The notes: generated by a model not told the origin, from the letters alone. DNA of 64,000 nt from Gemmatimonadales bacterium (GCA_020633775.1 JACKDA010000005.1:67081-131080), one strand, 5' to 3'; positions 27,153 to 35,711 are shown, numbered from the stretch's first letter. Numbers and translations are program-made.

Positions 27153-27521
27153 ATGGTTCGCAACGCAGTCACCCCGTGGACCCGGAATGTCGAGCCCGCG
27201 ATCGATCGGTTCTTCGCCCGGGCGATGGACGTGCCGGTCTGGTCGGCCGGTGCCGATGTCGAGGAGCTGGAGGATCGGGCCGTGATCCGGCTCGAGGTGC
27301 CGGGCGTGCGCCCGGAGCAGGTCGGCGTGAGCGTCGAGCACCGCACCCTGACGGTGAAGGTGGAGCGCGAGGGGAAGGGGACCTTCACCCGGCAGTACAC
27401 CATCGGCGGGAAGTATGACCTCGCCCAGGTGCAGGCGAACCTGGAGCTCGGCATCCTGACGCTGACCCTGCCGAAGGCCGCCGAGGCCCAGCCGCGCACC
27501 ATCCCGGTGCAGGTCGGCTAG
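27153..27521 (+). CDS. Small heat-shock protein, Hsp20 family
   Basis: The protein has 122 residues, short for the family. The alpha-crystallin domain runs from about residue 27 to 113: 'GADVEELEDRAVIRLEVPGV', 'VSVEHRTLTVKVEREGKG', and the signature 'YDLAQVQANLELGILTLTLP'. The C-terminal I-x-I/V anchor is kept as 'TIPVQV'. The N-terminal arm is short ('WTRNVEPAIDRFFARAMD'). It is an ATP-independent holdase. ATG 27153 follows the strong site GGAGGA. Regulation by sigma-54 and an enhancer protein is suggested by the upstream promoter element. Confidence 0.93.
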   Translation: MVRNAVTPWTRNVEPAIDRFFARAMDVPVWSAGADVEELEDRAVIRLEVPGVRPEQVGVSVEHRTLTVKVEREGKGTFTRQYTIGGKYDLAQVQANLELGILTLTLPKAAEAQPRTIPVQVG

Positions 27522-27577
27522 GCCACGATCCGGCCACGAGACTGGCGCAGGACCCCGGGGCGGCGCATCCTCCAGTG

Positions 27578-28798
27578 ATGCGCCGCCTCCTTGCCTTCCT
27601 GCTGCTGGCCACTGCGTGTTCGTCCGGTGGCCCGCCCGCCACGCGGCCGGGGCCGTCCGACCCGCCGGTCATCATCCTCGTCTCGATCGATGGGTTCCGA
27701 CCCGACTACCTCGGACGCGGGGTGACGCCGACCCTCGACTCGCTCGCCCGGGTCGGCGTGCGCGCCGAGTGGATGGAGCCCTCGTTTCCGAGCAAGACCT
27801 TCCCGAACCACTACACGATCGTCACGGGGCTGCGCCCGGACCACCACGGCATCATCGCCAACAACATCCGCGACAGCGTCCTCGGCAGCTTCTCGATGAG
27901 CAACCGCGCCGCCGTGCAGGAGGCGCGGTGGTGGGGCGGCGAGCCGGTGTGGGTCGCACTGGAGAAGGCGGGTCGACCGGCCAGTGCGATGTTCTGGCCC
28001 GGGTCCGAGGCCGCGATCGGCGGCGTGCACGCGACACACTGGCTGCCCTTCGATGGTCGGATGCCGGAGGCCGATCGGGTCGATTCGCTGCTGGCCTGGC
28101 TCGACGTCCCGGCGGCGCGGCGACCCGGCCTGCTGACGCTCTACACCGCCGCGGTCGACAACGCCGGACACGCCTTCGGACCCGGGTCGCCACGACTGGC
28201 CGATTCGCTCGCGCTCGCCGACGCGATGGTGACCCGACTGGTGGCGGGGCTGCGCGCCCATCGCCTGGCGGATCGGGTCAACCTGCTCGTCGTGAGCGAT
28301 CACGGGATGGCGCCGGTCGGCCCGGATCGCGTGATCGCGCTCGATGACTACATCTCGCTCGACGATGTCACCGTGAACGACTGGGGGCCCGCGGTGATGC
28401 TCGCCCCGGCCCCCGGGCGTGCCGCCGCGGTGTACGCGGCGCTGCGCGGCGCCCACCCGGCGCTCGACGTGTACTGGAAGCAGGATGTCCCCGGTCGCCT
28501 GGAGTTCGGCACGCACCCGCGGGTGCCGGCGATCGTCGCGATCGCGCGGGAGGGGTGGACCGTCACGTCGCGCGCGCGGATCGACCGCGTCACCCCGGGC
28601 GGCAACCATGGCTTCGACAACGCCCTCCCGTCGATGCGGGCGCTGTTCCTCGCCTCGGGCCCGGCCTTCCGGCGCGGCGTGGTGCTGCCCGCCTTCCCCA
28701 ACGTGGACGTGTACCCGTTGATGATGCACATCCTCGGCCTCGAGCCGGCGCCGAACGACGGCTCGCTCGAGCCGCTGCGCGCGGCCCTGCGACCGTGA
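27578..28798 (+). CDS. Nucleotide pyrophosphatase/phosphodiesterase (ENPP-like) lipoprotein
   Basis: The protein has 406 residues from ATG 27578; a GTG three bases earlier is possible. Lipobox L-A-T-A-C ('FLLLATACSSGG') suggests an anchored periplasmic or surface enzyme. Alkaline-phosphatase-superfamily metal ligands and nucleophile are visible: 'ILVSIDGFRPDYL' (Asp), the Thr nucleophile in 'PSFPSKTFPNHYTIVTGL', 'YTAAVDNAGHAFGP' (Asp/His), 'LLVVSDHGMAPVG' (Asp-His), and a late His in 'TPGGNHGFDN'. This is the ENPP/AprX-like type that cleaves phosphodiesters such as nucleotides. The start codon lies in the 3' arm of an 11-bp hairpin. The stop overlaps the start of the fucosidase gene (GTGA). 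Confidence 0.9.
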   Translation: MRRLLAFLLLATACSSGGPPATRPGPSDPPVIILVSIDGFRPDYLGRGVTPTLDSLARVGVRAEWMEPSFPSKTFPNHYTIVTGLRPDHHGIIANNIRDSVLGSFSMSNRAAVQEARWWGGEPVWVALEKAGRPASAMFWPGSEAAIGGVHATHWLPFDGRMPEADRVDSLLAWLDVPAARRPGLLTLYTAAVDNAGHAFGPGSPRLADSLALADAMVTRLVAGLRAHRLADRVNLLVVSDHGMAPVGPDRVIALDDYISLDDVTVNDWGPAVMLAPAPGRAAAVYAALRGAHPALDVYWKQDVPGRLEFGTHPRVPAIVAIAREGWTVTSRARIDRVTPGGNHGFDNALPSMRALFLASGPAFRRGVVLPAFPNVDVYPLMMHILGLEPAPNDGSLEPLRAALRP

Positions 28799-30141
28799 GC
28801 CGGGCGCTCACCCGGCGCGAGCTGCTCGCCGCGACGGCCGCGCTGGTGCCGGCCCGCCACTGGCGTCCGCACCCGCTGCCCGTGGGCGTCGGGGATCGGA
28901 TGGCGTGGTGGCGCGAGGCACGGTTCGGGATGTTCCTCCACTGGGGCCTCTACAGCATCCTCGCGGGGACGTGGCGCGACGACGAGCGCTGGGCCGAGTG
29001 GATCCGCAACAACGCCGAGATCCCGGTGGAGGAGTACGACCGCCTGGTCGAGCGATGGGATCCGGTCGCGTTCGACCCGGAGCGGTGGGCCGACCTCGCC
29101 TGGCGCGCCGGGATGCGCTACATCGTGCTGACCACCAAGCACCACGACGGCTTCTGCCTCTGGCCCTCGCGCGTCGGGACGTTCGATGTCGAGGCGACTC
29201 CCGGTCGACGCGACATCCTGCGCGACGTGGCCGCCGCCTTCCGCTCGCGGGGACTGCGGGTCGGGTGGTACCACTCGATCATGGATTGGCATCATCCGGA
29301 CTACCTGCCGCGCCGCCCGTGGGAAGCGGCGACGCGTCCGGTCGCGGGCGCCGACTACGCGCGCTATGTCGCCTACCTGCACGAGCAGGTCGAGGAGATC
29401 CTCACCGGCTACGCCCCGATCGACATCCTCTGGTTCGATGGCCAGTGGGAATCGACCTGGACGCATTCCCACGCGCTGGCGCTGCAGGCGCACATCCGGC
29501 GGCTGGCGCCCGACTGCCTCGTCAATGACCGGATCAACGGCAGCGGCCGCCCCGACGGGGTCTCCCTCGGCGACTTCGGCACGCCGGAGAACGTGATTCC
29601 CGATACCGGGACGCCGGGGAAGGACTGGGAATCGTGCGTCACGATGAACGACAACTGGGGGTACAAGCGACAGGACGGAAACTGGAAGACGCCGCGACGC
29701 CTCGTCGAGATGCTCGTCGAGACCGTCTCGAAGGGCGGCAACCTGCTGCTGAACGTCGGTCCGATGGGCGACGGGGCGTTCCCGCCCGAGGCGATCGCGC
29801 GCCTCGAGGCGCTGGCGCCCTGGATGGCGGTGCACGGCGACCTCCTCCGCGGCAGTTCGGCCTCGCGCTTCGCCGATACCGCGCGGTTCCGGAGCACCAC
29901 CCAGGGCGAGGTCGCCAACCTGTTCGTGCACGACTGGCGACCCGGGCCGCTGTTCCTCGAGGGCCTGGCCCCGATGCCGCTCGAAGCCGCCGTCGTCGGT
30001 GCTGATGGCTCGCGACGGCGGCTCGAGGTCCAGGCGTGGGATGGTGGGGTCGCCGTGATCCTGCCGGATGTCGGGGAGCCCTCGTTGCTGCCGTGCGTGC
30101 AGCTCCGCTTCGGCGGGGCGTGGGGGGTGGCGGCCCCCTGA
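28795..30141 (+). CDS. Exported alpha-L-fucosidase (GH29)
   Basis: The protein has 448 residues from GTG 28795, overlapping the preceding stop by 4 bp. The N terminus 'SRALTRRELLAATAALVPA' carries a twin-arginine pair and a hydrophobic stretch, a probable Tat signal. The GH29 barrel is clear: 'FGMFLHWGLYSILAGTW', 'YIVLTTKHHDGFCLWPS', 'GLRVGWYHSIMDWHHPDY', and the nucleophile Asp215 in 'IDILWFDGQWES'. Also present are 'ESCVTMNDNWGYKR' and 'SKGGNLLLNVGPMGDG'. It would release terminal fucose from glycans in the periplasm. Pairing with a phosphodiesterase lipoprotein suggests glycan or polymer scavenging. Confidence 0.92.
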   Translation: MSRALTRRELLAATAALVPARHWRPHPLPVGVGDRMAWWREARFGMFLHWGLYSILAGTWRDDERWAEWIRNNAEIPVEEYDRLVERWDPVAFDPERWADLAWRAGMRYIVLTTKHHDGFCLWPSRVGTFDVEATPGRRDILRDVAAAFRSRGLRVGWYHSIMDWHHPDYLPRRPWEAATRPVAGADYARYVAYLHEQVEEILTGYAPIDILWFDGQWESTWTHSHALALQAHIRRLAPDCLVNDRINGSGRPDGVSLGDFGTPENVIPDTGTPGKDWESCVTMNDNWGYKRQDGNWKTPRRLVEMLVETVSKGGNLLLNVGPMGDGAFPPEAIARLEALAPWMAVHGDLLRGSSASRFADTARFRSTTQGEVANLFVHDWRPGPLFLEGLAPMPLEAAVVGADGSRRRLEVQAWDGGVAVILPDVGEPSLLPCVQLRFGGAWGVAAP

Positions 30142-30209
30142 CTGGCCCTACCCCCGGTCATCCGTGTATCGTCGAGAGTCGGCCCCGCCCCATCACGTCC
30201 GGAGTCCCC

Positions 30210-30587
30210 ATGCGACCCCTGCTGCTCCTCGCGCTCATCGCCGCGCCCGCTGCCGCGCTCCCCGCGCAGTACCCCGCACCCGGCAACTACAAGACCGTCG
30301 TCCAGCCGATCGGGCAGGACGGGCAGATCCCGCTCACGATGAGCGTGCGGACGGCCAACGACTCCACCGAGCTCGGCATCAGCCAGGGCAACGGCGGGCT
30401 GATCCCGATCGCCGACGTGCGCCGGATCCCCACCGGGTTCCATCTCGTGATCGCCGGGAGTCTCTACTGCGACGTGCTCAAGGGGGAGAAGGGGTGGGAC
30501 GGGCTCTGCAGCGACAAGTGGGGCGGTCCCCAGTTCACCCTGCACGTCCCGCCGACGCCCGAGCCCGACTCGACCGCAGCGCCCTGA
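30210..30587 (+). CDS. Small secreted protein, unknown
   Basis: The protein has 125 residues. The signal peptide MRPLLLLALIAAPAAALPAQ is followed by about 105 residues with predicted beta character ('YKTVVQPIGQDGQIPLTMSV', 'GFHLVIAGSLYCDVLKG'). Two Cys (in 'LYCDV' and 'GLCSDKWGG') could form one disulfide. It ends in a Pro-rich tail. I recognise no domain. ATG 30210 is preceded by GGAGT. A TATCGT element at 30167-30172 is a possible -10, giving its own promoter. Confidence 0.7.
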   Translation: MRPLLLLALIAAPAAALPAQYPAPGNYKTVVQPIGQDGQIPLTMSVRTANDSTELGISQGNGGLIPIADVRRIPTGFHLVIAGSLYCDVLKGEKGWDGLCSDKWGGPQFTLHVPPTPEPDSTAAP

Positions 30588-30640
30588 TCACCCGGCGCCG
30601 CGCCGGCGCCGGCACCCGCACCCGCCCGACGGAGGTGCCC

Positions 30641-31240
30641 GTGGGATCATCCGCTCGTCCACGCATCCGCCACGGCGAGGGCCATGTCGCCGTGCTGCGA
30701 CTCGAGGTCCTCGACCTGCGACAGCCGATCTGGCGGCGGGTGCTGGTCTCGATGCGCGCCTCGCTGCTGGAGCTGCACGGGATCATCCAGCACTCGCTCG
30801 GGCAGGATCCCACCGACGAGCACCACTTCGAGGTGGATGGGGTGCGCTACGTCGATCCCGGGGTCGCCGATCACCCGCGGCGCGCGACCGACCAGACCTC
30901 GATCGCGACGCTCGCCCCCGGACCGGGAACCCGCATCCTCCACCTCGCGGCCACCGAGAGCGAACCCTGGCGCCACGTGGTGACGGTGGAGCAGGTCGGT
31001 CCCCGACTGGTGGGGCAGCGGGTGCCGCTCTGCCTCGATGGTGGCGGGGCCGCACCACCGGATGACTGCGACGGCCCACGGCGCTACACCGCGCTGCTCG
31101 ACGCGCTGGCCGCACCGTTCGACCCGCGCGCCGCCGAATTGCGCGAATGGCTCCCCGAGCACTTCGACCCGGCCTACGTCGACCTGAACGCCGTGAACGC
31201 CCAGCTCGGGCGGTTGCCGAAGCACCGCCCTGCGGCCTGA
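30641..31240 (+). CDS. pRiA4b ORF-3-like protein
   Basis: The protein has 199 residues from GTG 30641, chosen for the GGAGG site at 30631-30635. The PRiA4_ORF3 fold is recognisable: 'VLRLEVLDLRQPIWRRVLVS', 'LELHGIIQHSLGQDPTDEHH', 'VTVEQVGPRLVGQRVPLCLD', 'GGGAAPPDDCDGPRRYTALL' and the end 'EWLPEHFDPAYVDLNAVNAQ'. The family is named from a plasmid/IS-associated ORF but is common on chromosomes, and its function is not established. There is no transposase next to it, so it is not evidence of a mobile element here. Confidence 0.85.
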   Translation: MGSSARPRIRHGEGHVAVLRLEVLDLRQPIWRRVLVSMRASLLELHGIIQHSLGQDPTDEHHFEVDGVRYVDPGVADHPRRATDQTSIATLAPGPGTRILHLAATESEPWRHVVTVEQVGPRLVGQRVPLCLDGGGAAPPDDCDGPRRYTALLDALAAPFDPRAAELREWLPEHFDPAYVDLNAVNAQLGRLPKHRPAA

Positions 31241-31269
31241 TTGCCGTACCGCAGGGCCAGTGCTATCCT
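31241..31269 (+). promoter_or_regulatory. Probable promoter directly before a heptamer repeat
   Basis: TTGCCG (31241-31246), a 17-bp spacer and TATCCT (31264-31269) lie immediately after the stop of the preceding gene. The predicted transcription start (around 31276) is at the first base of the CTTCTCG repeat array. Confidence 0.55.
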
Positions 31270-31276
31270 CTCGGCG

Positions 31277-31310
31277 CTTCTCGCTTCTCGCTTCTCGCTT
31301 CTCGCTTCTC
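31277..31310 (+). repeat. Heptanucleotide tandem repeat (CTTCTCG)n
   Basis: Four exact copies of CTTCTCG (31277-31304) plus CTTCTC (31305-31310). The array ends 12 bp before the ATG at 31323, so it forms most of the predicted 5' untranslated region. A frame that begins at GTG 31260 reads through it, in which case copy-number change (7 is not divisible by 3) would shift the frame. Confidence 0.9.
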
Positions 31311-31322
31311 ATCAGGGTCCTC

Positions 31323-33008
31323 ATGCGTCGATTCGTTCCCATGGTGTTCCTCCTCGCGGCGTGTGGCGGGGGCGACGCCGCCCCGCGTGCCGACCTCGTC
31401 CTCCGCGGCGCCACGGTCTACACCGGCGAGGGCGATGGGGCGGCCCAGGCGATCGCGGTGCGCGAGGGGCGCATCGTCTGGGTCGGCGCCGAGGCGGATG
31501 CCGAGGCGTGGATCGACGCCGGCACGGAGGTGCGCGACCTCACCGGGCGCGTCATCTATCCCGGCTTCGTGGATGCGCACGCACACTTCGGCGGCATCGG
31601 CCAGCGCGAGCTCACCCTGAACCTCGAGGGAACCGACACCAAGGACGCCTTCCTGACGCGCCTGGAGGAGGCGGTGGCACGGACGCCGAAGGGCGAGTGG
31701 GTGACGGGCCGCGGCTGGATCGAGACGTTCTGGGATCCGCCGGTGTTCCCGACCCGGCACGACCTCGATCGGATCGCCCCGGATCACCCGGTGCTGCTGA
31801 CGCGGGCGGATGGGCATGCGTCGATCGCGAACAGCGCCGCGCTGCGCCTCGCCGGGGTCACCGGTGCGACTCCGGCACCGCCAGGCGGCGCGATCAACCT
31901 CGACGTGGACGGCGAGCCGACGGGGATGCTGATCGATCGGGCCCAGGCGCTGGTGCGACGTCACGTGCCCGAGACCTCCACCGCGCAGCTCGAGCGGGCG
32001 ATGGAGCTGGCCTCCGAGCGCTCCGTGCGCCTCGGCTGGACCCAGGTGCACGACATGCACGGCAGCTGGGACGAGGTCGCGATGATGCGCCGGCTCTACG
32101 ACCAGGACCGGATCAAGGTGCGGCTCTACAAGACGATCTCCGGCCCGGGCGAGCAGGCCGATTCGCTGATCGCCCTGGGCCCGCAGCCCCCCGAGTTCGA
32201 CGACCGATTCGAGCTGCGCGCGATCAAGATCGTCGTCGATGGGGCGCTCGGCTCGCGCGGCGCCGCGCTGCTCGATCCCTACAGCGATGATCCGGCGACC
32301 CTCGGCCTGATCACCACCGACACCGTCGCGGTCAAGGCGATGCTGCGCGCCGCCCTCCGCGGCGGGATCCAGGTCGCGGGTCACGCGATCGGCGACCGGG
32401 CCAACCGGTTGCTGCTCGACCTGTACGGCGACGCGCTCGCCGCGGTCCCGACCGCCGAGCGCGCGATCGCCGAACCGCGCTGGCGCAACGAGCACTCGCA
32501 GATCGTCCAGCCCGCCGATCTGCCGCGGTTCGCCGAGCTTGGCGTGATCGCGTCGATGCAGCCGTCGCATGCGATCGGCGACCTCCACTTCGTCCCGAGC
32601 CGGATCGGGCTCGACCGGACCGCCGGGGCCTACGCCTGGCACTCCCTCCTCGAGCTCGGCGTGCCCGTCGCGGGCGGTTCTGATGCGCCGGTGGAGCGGG
32701 GGGAACCGATGATCGAGTTCTACGCGGCGGTTGCGCGGAAGGACCTGCAGGGACGCGACGGACCGGGCTGGCACCCCGAGGAGCGGGTCACCCGCGAGCA
32801 GGCCCTGGCGATGTTCACCCGCTACCCGGCCTTCGCCGCCTTCGCCGAGGATCGGGCCGGAACGATCGCGGTTGGGAAGCGGGCCGACTTCACGATCCTC
32901 GATCGCGATATCATGGTCATCCCCGAGCCCGAGATCCTGCAGGCGACGAACGTGATGACCGTGATCGGCGGCCGCATCGTCTACGACGCGACGTCCGGGT
33001 CGCCATAG
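31323..33008 (+). CDS. YtcJ-like amidohydrolase lipoprotein
   Basis: The protein has 561 residues from ATG 31323. The signal ends in the lipobox L-A-A-C ('FLLAACGGGDA'). The amidohydrolase-3 (YtcJ/NfdA-type) layout is complete: 'ADLVLRGATVYTGEGDG', the metal HxH in 'FVDAHAHFGGIG', 'KGEWVTGRGWIETFWDPPVF', 'VDGALGSRGAALLDPYSDD', 'GHAIGDRANRLLLD', 'RNEHSQIV', 'ASMQPSHAIGD' and 'VAGGSDAPVERGEPMIEFYA'. It probably hydrolyses amide or imide bonds outside the cytoplasm. The start is ambiguous: GTG 31260 gives 21 more residues encoded by the heptamer repeat, but ATG 31323 gives the better lipoprotein signal. Confidence 0.9.
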   Translation: MRRFVPMVFLLAACGGGDAAPRADLVLRGATVYTGEGDGAAQAIAVREGRIVWVGAEADAEAWIDAGTEVRDLTGRVIYPGFVDAHAHFGGIGQRELTLNLEGTDTKDAFLTRLEEAVARTPKGEWVTGRGWIETFWDPPVFPTRHDLDRIAPDHPVLLTRADGHASIANSAALRLAGVTGATPAPPGGAINLDVDGEPTGMLIDRAQALVRRHVPETSTAQLERAMELASERSVRLGWTQVHDMHGSWDEVAMMRRLYDQDRIKVRLYKTISGPGEQADSLIALGPQPPEFDDRFELRAIKIVVDGALGSRGAALLDPYSDDPATLGLITTDTVAVKAMLRAALRGGIQVAGHAIGDRANRLLLDLYGDALAAVPTAERAIAEPRWRNEHSQIVQPADLPRFAELGVIASMQPSHAIGDLHFVPSRIGLDRTAGAYAWHSLLELGVPVAGGSDAPVERGEPMIEFYAAVARKDLQGRDGPGWHPEERVTREQALAMFTRYPAFAAFAEDRAGTIAVGKRADFTILDRDIMVIPEPEILQATNVMTVIGGRIVYDATSGSP

Positions 33009-33028
33009 CCGCGACCCTCGGGTCGCGG
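33009..33028. terminator. Palindromic bidirectional terminator
   Basis: CCGCGACCC (33009-33017) and GGGTCGCGG (33020-33028) are complementary around two bases; a stable fold would leave a 4-nt loop. It sits exactly in the 27-bp gap between two convergent genes. Confidence 0.65.
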
Positions 33029-33035
33029 CACCGCG

Positions 33036-33680
33036 TCAGGTTGCGGCGCGCGAGCCGCCCTCGCCGAGGAGCCCCTCCTCGAGGGCGAGGCGGGTCAGGC
33101 CGGCGACGGTGCGGATGCCGAGCTTGCCCATCAGCGACTCGCGGTGGGTCTCGACGGTGCGGGGGGAGATGCTGAGTCGGGCGGCGACTTCCTTGTTGGT
33201 GTCGCCCCGCGCGATCCGGACGAGGACCTCGCGTTCGCGGGGCGTCAGCAGGTCGAGGGGCGAGGCGCCCTCGACGGGTCCGAGGTCCTTGGGGAACAGC
33301 TCCATGCCCCGCTGGACGTCGCGGACGGCGCGCCGCAGGGTGGCGGGCGGTGAGTCCTTGAGCAGGTAGCCACGCGCGCCCGCGCGGCGCGCCTCGCGGA
33401 TGTACTGCGGTTCGTCGTGCATCGAGAGCACCAGCACGCGGGTGGCGCTCCCGCGCCGCGTGAGTTCCGCCGCGACGGCGAGCCCGGTGCGGCCCGGCAT
33501 CGCGACGTCGACGACCAGCACCTCGGGGTGGAGGCGCTCCACCAGCTCGAGCGCGGTGTCGCCGTCACTCGCCTCCCCGATCACCCGCACGCCGGGCTCG
33601 CCCTCGAGGACGCGCCGGATTCCCTCGCGGACGACCGCGTGGTCATCGGCGATGCACACCGTGACGGAGGCGTCGCTCAT
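33036..33680 (-). CDS. NarL/LuxR-family response regulator
   Basis: The protein has 214 residues. The receiver domain (1-120) has the acidic pair in 'IADDHAVVREG', the phospho-acceptor D58 in 'VLVVDVAMPG', the Ser/Thr position in 'LVLSMHDEP' and the Lys in 'GYLLKDSPP'. A LuxR-type helix-turn-helix follows ('LTPREREVLVRIARGDTNKE', 'SISPRTVETHRESLMGKLGI', about 148-205). It is the output of the histidine kinase upstream, whose stop overlaps this start by 4 bp. Confidence 0.95.
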   Translation of the reverse strand: MSDASVTVCIADDHAVVREGIRRVLEGEPGVRVIGEASDGDTALELVERLHPEVLVVDVAMPGRTGLAVAAELTRRGSATRVLVLSMHDEPQYIREARRAGARGYLLKDSPPATLRRAVRDVQRGMELFPKDLGPVEGASPLDLLTPREREVLVRIARGDTNKEVAARLSISPRTVETHRESLMGKLGIRTVAGLTRLALEEGLLGEGGSRAAT

Positions 33681-34981
33681 CGCGCCACCACCGGGACCTC
33701 GACCCGCACCCGCACCCCGTCTGCACCGTCCACGCTCACCTCGCCTCCCAGCGCACCGATCCGCTCGCGCATCCCGACCAATCCCAGTCGACCGTCCCGT
33801 TCGAAGGTGGCGAGGTCGGTCCCCGCGGGGAAGCCGCGGCCGCGATCCGCGATGATGACCACCACCCGCGTCGGCTCGGCCAGGACGGTGATCGACGCCG
33901 ACGGCGCCTCCGCATGGCGCAGGATGTTGCTCAGCGCCTCCTGCGTGGCCCGGAAGAGGGCCAGCTCCGCCTCGTCGCCCAGGGTCGGCAGGGCCTCCGG
34001 CAGCTGGACCGAGATCGCCGGGCCGCCGCGACTGGTGACGTCGTCGGCCAGCGCGCGGATCGCCGGGAGCAGGCCGAGGTCGTCGAGCAGCGCGGGGCGC
34101 AGGTCGTTGATGACGCGGCGGATGCCGCCGATCCCCCGGTCGAGCAGGTCCACCACCCGCCCGAGTCCCTCGGCGGTGGCGGGATCGGACTGCTCGCGCA
34201 GCATCCCGACCTCCAGCCGGACGGCCGAGAGGGTCTGGGCCGATTCGTCGTGGAGCTCGCGCGCGAGCCGGCGTCGCTCCCCCTCCTCCGCCCGGACCAG
34301 CCGGCTCTGCAGCCGGGTCAGCTCCTCCCGGCGCGCGGCCAGGCGCGCGGCGAGGTCGGTGAGGACCATGAGCCCGAAGCCGACCCCCACGGCCAGCTCG
34401 AACAGGATGTCGAGGAAGTAGCCCCACGGGGCCCACGCCCCCTTCGCGCGCAGGAAGGGGTAGTCGAGGTGGTGGAGCCCCCAGAGGGCGAAGGCGATCG
34501 CGACGAACCGCGAGCCGCGCGACCCGGTCCGGTCGGCGTGGCGCCAGAAGACCCAGCCGGTCCAGAGCGTCGCGCCACTGAGCAGGGCGACCATCGGGAT
34601 CGCGACGAGGGTGAACTGGTCCAGCCCGTTCACCGCGATCCATCCGAGGGCCAGCGGGAAGGCGGCGAAGGCGAGATACCAGCCCCGCCAGCGGGCGTTG
34701 CGGGAGAAGACCAGCGCCGCCCAGAGGATCGCCAGCGCCACCCAGCCGGTGATGACCTGGTGCCAGAAGAGCCAGGCGAGGTCGCCGGTGCGGAGGAAGG
34801 CGACGATCGCCAGCAGCCGGACGAGGTAGAGGGTCCACGCCCCCGCCCACCAGGCGAGCCAGCGCTCCCGGAGCCAGCGGTGGAGGATCACCGCGAAGAG
34901 CGCCAGGCCGGCGGTGATGGCCACCTGGAAGATGGCGTCGGCGAGCTCGGTGCCGGCGGCCAGCGGAAGCGCCTGGTTCAT
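33677..34981 (-). CDS. NarX/DesK-type membrane sensor histidine kinase
   Basis: The protein has 434 residues from ATG 34981. GTG 35008, with a GGGAGGG site, is a credible alternative giving nine extra residues. About seven transmembrane helices occupy residues 12-210. A coiled linker ('RREELTRLQSRLVRAEEGER') leads to the HisKA_3 motif 'RRLARELHDESAQTLSAVRL' with H244, the 'INDLRPALLDDLGLLPAIRA' segment, and a HATPase domain ('LFRATQEALSNILRHAEAP', 'IADRGRGFPAG', 'GLVGMRERIGALGG'). It pairs with the LuxR-type regulator. The signal is unknown. It is transcribed divergently from a small membrane-protein gene. Confidence 0.92.
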   Translation of the reverse strand: MNQALPLAAGTELADAIFQVAITAGLALFAVILHRWLRERWLAWWAGAWTLYLVRLLAIVAFLRTGDLAWLFWHQVITGWVALAILWAALVFSRNARWRGWYLAFAAFPLALGWIAVNGLDQFTLVAIPMVALLSGATLWTGWVFWRHADRTGSRGSRFVAIAFALWGLHHLDYPFLRAKGAWAPWGYFLDILFELAVGVGFGLMVLTDLAARLAARREELTRLQSRLVRAEEGERRRLARELHDESAQTLSAVRLEVGMLREQSDPATAEGLGRVVDLLDRGIGGIRRVINDLRPALLDDLGLLPAIRALADDVTSRGGPAISVQLPEALPTLGDEAELALFRATQEALSNILRHAEAPSASITVLAEPTRVVVIIADRGRGFPAGTDLATFERDGRLGLVGMRERIGALGGEVSVDGADGVRVRVEVPVVAR

Positions 34982-35084
34982 GGCGCCAAACGTACCACCC
35001 TCGCCCACCGGCCGGCCCTCCCGAATCCCCCGGATCCGGGCTAGTTTCCCCGTCCGCTTCCCCCGTGACCCTGGAGACCCGGCG

Positions 35085-35240
35085 ATGCTCTACACCATCG
35101 GCATGATCCTGGCTGGCCTCGGCGCCGGCGTCCTCATCGGCGCCCTGACCTACGTGACGCTGATGCTGACCGGCGTGATCTTCTCGATGTTCGCCTTCAC
35201 CGCCTCGCCGGTGCTCGACAAGGTCTTCAAGGAGCAGTAG
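35085..35240 (+). CDS. Very small membrane protein
   Basis: The protein has 51 residues, mostly one or two hydrophobic helices ('IGMILAGLGAGVLIGALTYV', 'LTGVIFSMFAFTA'), ending 'VLDKVFKEQ'. ATG 35085 follows a GGAGA-type site, and a TAGTTTCC element at 35042-35049 may be the promoter. Its 3' end overlaps the convergent gene by 14 bp. The function is unknown. The ribosome-binding site, the promoter-like element and codon use like neighbouring genes support it as real. Confidence 0.55.
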   Translation: MLYTIGMILAGLGAGVLIGALTYVTLMLTGVIFSMFAFTASPVLDKVFKEQ

Positions 35241-35607
35241 GCGCGGCGGGATCGGCATCCTCGGGGCCCTCTGCCTCCGGCGTGGATGCCGAGCGGAGGG
35301 CCCCTTCGTAGTTGATCTTCGCGCCGGCGAGCAATTCCCCCAGCCCCCGGACCTTCAATTGGTGTCCCCCCGGCCTCCGCAGCATCGTCGCCATGATCCC
35401 GAAGGCCTCGCCCAGCGGGGTCAGGTTGAGTTGCGAGGCCTGTGCCTTCAGTTCCTCGAGGAGTCGCTGGGTCGTGCGGACCTGGGTCTCGTCGGCGCGC
35501 TGCCCGGAGAGCTGCTCGATCGACCGGGTCAACCGCTCGAACTTGCGGGGCAGCGTCTCGAGCCAGGCGAGCTGGGCCTGCTGGCGGGCGGTGAGCTTGG
35601 CGGCCAC
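35227..35607 (-). CDS. Small helical protein, unknown
   Basis: The protein has 126 residues, almost wholly helical: 'LTARQQAQLAWLETLPRKFE', 'RLTRSIEQLSGQRADETQVR', then 'LNLTPLGEAFGIMATMLRRP' and 'VRGLGELLAGAKINYEGALR', with an acidic Pro/Ala tail. There is no signal peptide or membrane segment, so it is cytoplasmic. The length and composition look like a small adaptor or four-helix bundle, but I recognise no family. The start is the only ATG giving a full helix 1. It is transcribed divergently from the RND operon 2 pump. Confidence 0.7.
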   Translation of the reverse strand: MAAKLTARQQAQLAWLETLPRKFERLTRSIEQLSGQRADETQVRTTQRLLEELKAQASQLNLTPLGEAFGIMATMLRRPGGHQLKVRGLGELLAGAKINYEGALRSASTPEAEGPEDADPAAPTAP

Positions 35608-35711
35608 GGTGGACTCCGGTTCCAGCGTGAAACCCGCCCGGCACCGGGTCGTAGGCGGGCAGGGGCGGTGCGGGCCGACCGCAGGGACCTTGGCAAGATA
35701 GGGTGTGTGGC

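Noticed and set aside
30641..31240. Possible mobile element because of the pRiA4b ORF-3 name
   Set aside because: There is no transposase, inverted terminal repeat or composition shift around it; the family is common on chromosomes.
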